Source: an uncultured Bacteroidales bacterium (GTDB lineage: Bacteria; Bacteroidota; Bacteroidia; Bacteroidales; Lentimicrobiaceae). Taken from it: DNA of 14,966 nucleotides. Positions 13,558 through 14,966 of the stretch are shown here, one piece after another. Each line of letters starts with the position of its first letter. Position 1 is the first letter of the stretch. Both the position numbers and the translations under genes were made by a program. Below the pieces are notes generated by a model that ran no database searches, was not told the DNA's origin, and saw only the letters and a program-made list of their open reading frames with translations. Location: contig CALCQV010000055.1 in NCBI GenBank assembly GCA_937894795.1, positions 1 through 14,966 on the forward strand, given 5' to 3'.

Positions 13558-14966
13558 TCAGGGTTTAACGTTAAACTCATTATCACGCCTATTCGCATCA
13601 GGTATAATATCACTGCCGAGCCTGATAATAGTTATAGGCTCAGATAAATCATAGGTTTTGGTTATTGATTTTAGGCCGGTAATCCACCTGCTGCCAGGTT
13701 CTGTGATGGTTTTAACCAGAGTTTCTTTATTGTAAAATGACAGCACTGTTGGAAGAGGAAGATCCCCTTTGTTTTCAATTGTAATATTTAAATGGTTGCC
13801 ATTCGTTTCAGCACCGGTGATTGAAAGGTCAGGGATTCCTCCCATCTGGTAATACCAAGCCTGCCAGAACCAGTTCAAGTCATGGTTTGATACATCGTTG
13901 AAGGTATTGAAATAATCAAGCGGGGTGGGGTGCTTGTACTTCCAGCGTTCAATGAATGCCAGCAAGCACTTCTTAAAGACATCTTCACCGAGTTCAATCT
14001 CCAGCATTCTGAGCGCCTGTTCTGTTTTCGCATAGTTAAGATAGAAATATACTTTAGGGTCAAGGTAATGGGTAGGCGTTATTAGGGCAGGTTCATCCTC
14101 CATGCCTGCATAAGCTGAAAAAGCTGCTGTGTTTTGTTTGGGTATATATAAATCGGGGGCGATTCTGGTCTGGGCTTTCTCAGGCAGGTAAACAACCAAC
14201 CCTTCATCAAGCCACCCGTTCTTTGTTTCGTTCGTGCCAACAAGGAATGGGAAATATGCGTGTGCGATTTCATGCGAATTTGCATAAACAGTCATCCCAA
14301 AATCATCATCTGCCCCAACATTGGTAATCATAGGATATTCCATGCCGAAATCGCCGTTGTATACAGTAACATACGGGAAGGGATAGGGGATGCCGGGCAT
14401 CTCTTCAGAAAGCGACCTGACTGTTTCCCTAGATATTTCACATACTTTATCAAAGTGCATAGCCTTCTCATTATACGCCACCCCCACAACGGTTCTTCGC
14501 TTTGCGGCTTTATCAACCTCTACACTTGTTACATCCCACAGGTAATGATCACTGATGCCAAAGGCGAAATCCGAAACGTTTATAGCTTTGAATTTCCAGG
14601 TGTTATTGCCGAATGCGCTGTTGACTTGTGTAATATTCCCTTTTTTTAGATCGTCGCCGGTTATTATATGTGCAATCTCATCTGATTGGGAAGCTTTGGT
14701 GAACTTCTCAAAATAGGCCGGCTGCAGCACATCTTTTATATTCTGAGGCTCACCGGTTGCCCATACCATAAAGTTGGCCGGAACGGTAATTTCAACTTCG
14801 AAATTGGAGAAATCATTGTAGAATTCTGACATGCCATTGTACGACCTTTTATCCCACCCATAAACATCATCATATACAGCAACCTGAGGATACCACTGTG
14901 CCACGAAAAGGCTTGTGCTGTCAATGGTCCCCATCCTCACAAGCCTTTTCGTGGCACAGTGGTATC
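13558..14966 (-). CDS. M1-family zinc metallopeptidase, 5' partial
   Basis: The C-terminal 460 or so residues of an aminopeptidase-N-type (M1) protein; the N-terminal part lies beyond the window. Numbering from the GTG at 14940: the substrate-anchoring GxMEN-like motif is GMEYPMI at 199-205, the zinc motif is HEIAH at 223-227, and the third zinc ligand is E246 in WLDEGL, exactly 18 residues after HEIAH as in M1. Y303, in YAKTEQALRML, fits the catalytic Tyr. The tail from about 370 is a small beta-sandwich-like domain (PDLSITGAE to NEFNV) without a T9SS signal. All catalytic residues are present, so the enzyme should be active if complete. The coding match holds through RMGTIDSTS near 14937; the outermost 29 bases are an inverted copy of the gene and probably not true upstream sequence. 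Confidence 0.9.
   Translation of the reverse strand, partial: YHCATKRLVRMGTIDSTSLFVAQWYPQVAVYDDVYGWDKRSYNGMSEFYNDFSNFEVEITVPANFMVWATGEPQNIKDVLQPAYFEKFTKASQSDEIAHIITGDDLKKGNITQVNSAFGNNTWKFKAINVSDFAFGISDHYLWDVTSVEVDKAAKRRTVVGVAYNEKAMHFDKVCEISRETVRSLSEEMPGIPYPFPYVTVYNGDFGMEYPMITNVGADDDFGMTVYANSHEIAHAYFPFLVGTNETKNGWLDEGLVVYLPEKAQTRIAPDLYIPKQNTAAFSAYAGMEDEPALITPTHYLDPKVYFYLNYAKTEQALRMLEIELGEDVFKKCLLAFIERWKYKHPTPLDYFNTFNDVSNHDLNWFWQAWYYQMGGIPDLSITGAETNGNHLNITIENKGDLPLPTVLSFYNKETLVKTITEPGSRWITGLKSITKTYDLSEPITIIRLGSDIIPDANRRDNEFNVKP
14889..14966. repeat. Perfect 29-bp inverted repeat at the window end
   Basis: Bases 14889-14917 are repeated exactly, in inverse orientation, at 14938-14966, with a 20-base spacer. 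The outer arm ends precisely at the last base of the window and is an antisense copy of the peptidase codons for FVAQWYP. This is typical of a foldback artefact at a contig end. Confidence 0.95.

Overview
The window looks like a chromosomal segment from a member of the Bacteroidota, possibly Bacteroidales or a relative. Three things point there: two secreted proteins end in type IX secretion (T9SS) type A sorting domains; several promoters carry the Bacteroidota -7 box TAnnTTTG; and most genes lack a Shine-Dalgarno sequence. There are no phage genes, transposases or CRISPR arrays. Most of the window is ordinary chromosomal content, and I do not see a clear undescribed multi-gene system.

Layout. 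From 32 to 1777 (+) lie two of the three genes of a split proton-translocating NAD(P) transhydrogenase; the first subunit gene must lie left of the window. Next come tRNA-Lys(CTT) with its own promoter and terminator (1818-1962) and a minus-strand SRPBCC/AHSA1 gene that has lost its middle (2000-2209). A plus-strand MerT-like, cysteine-pair-rich membrane protein (2438-2929) has its own promoter. From 2982 to 5019 (-), an acyl-ACP thioesterase and two small multispanning membrane proteins form a probable operon. From 5118 to 10023 (-) a two-gene operon encodes a large T9SS-exported Asp-box propeller protein followed by a lipoprotein GH31 alpha-glucosidase. Then come a small membrane protein (10093-10572), a small outer-membrane beta-barrel protein with a His-rich N terminus (10712-11203), a gene-free stretch with a striking palindrome and 11-bp-phased repeats (11412-11498), a GreA/GreB-like factor (11646-12146), a 310-residue T9SS cargo protein (12495-13427), and an M1-family zinc peptidase cut by the window end (13558-end).

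How the genes fit together. Transhydrogenase (NADPH supply) and acyl-ACP thioesterase (fatty acid release) are core metabolism. The propeller/GH31 pair suggests surface handling of alpha-glucans or other glycans. The MerT-like protein and the His-rich barrel are both candidates for metal handling, but they are not adjacent and no reductase or regulator of a mer operon is present. The last 29 bases are an exact inverted copy of 14889-14917, which suggests an assembly or amplification artefact at a contig end.
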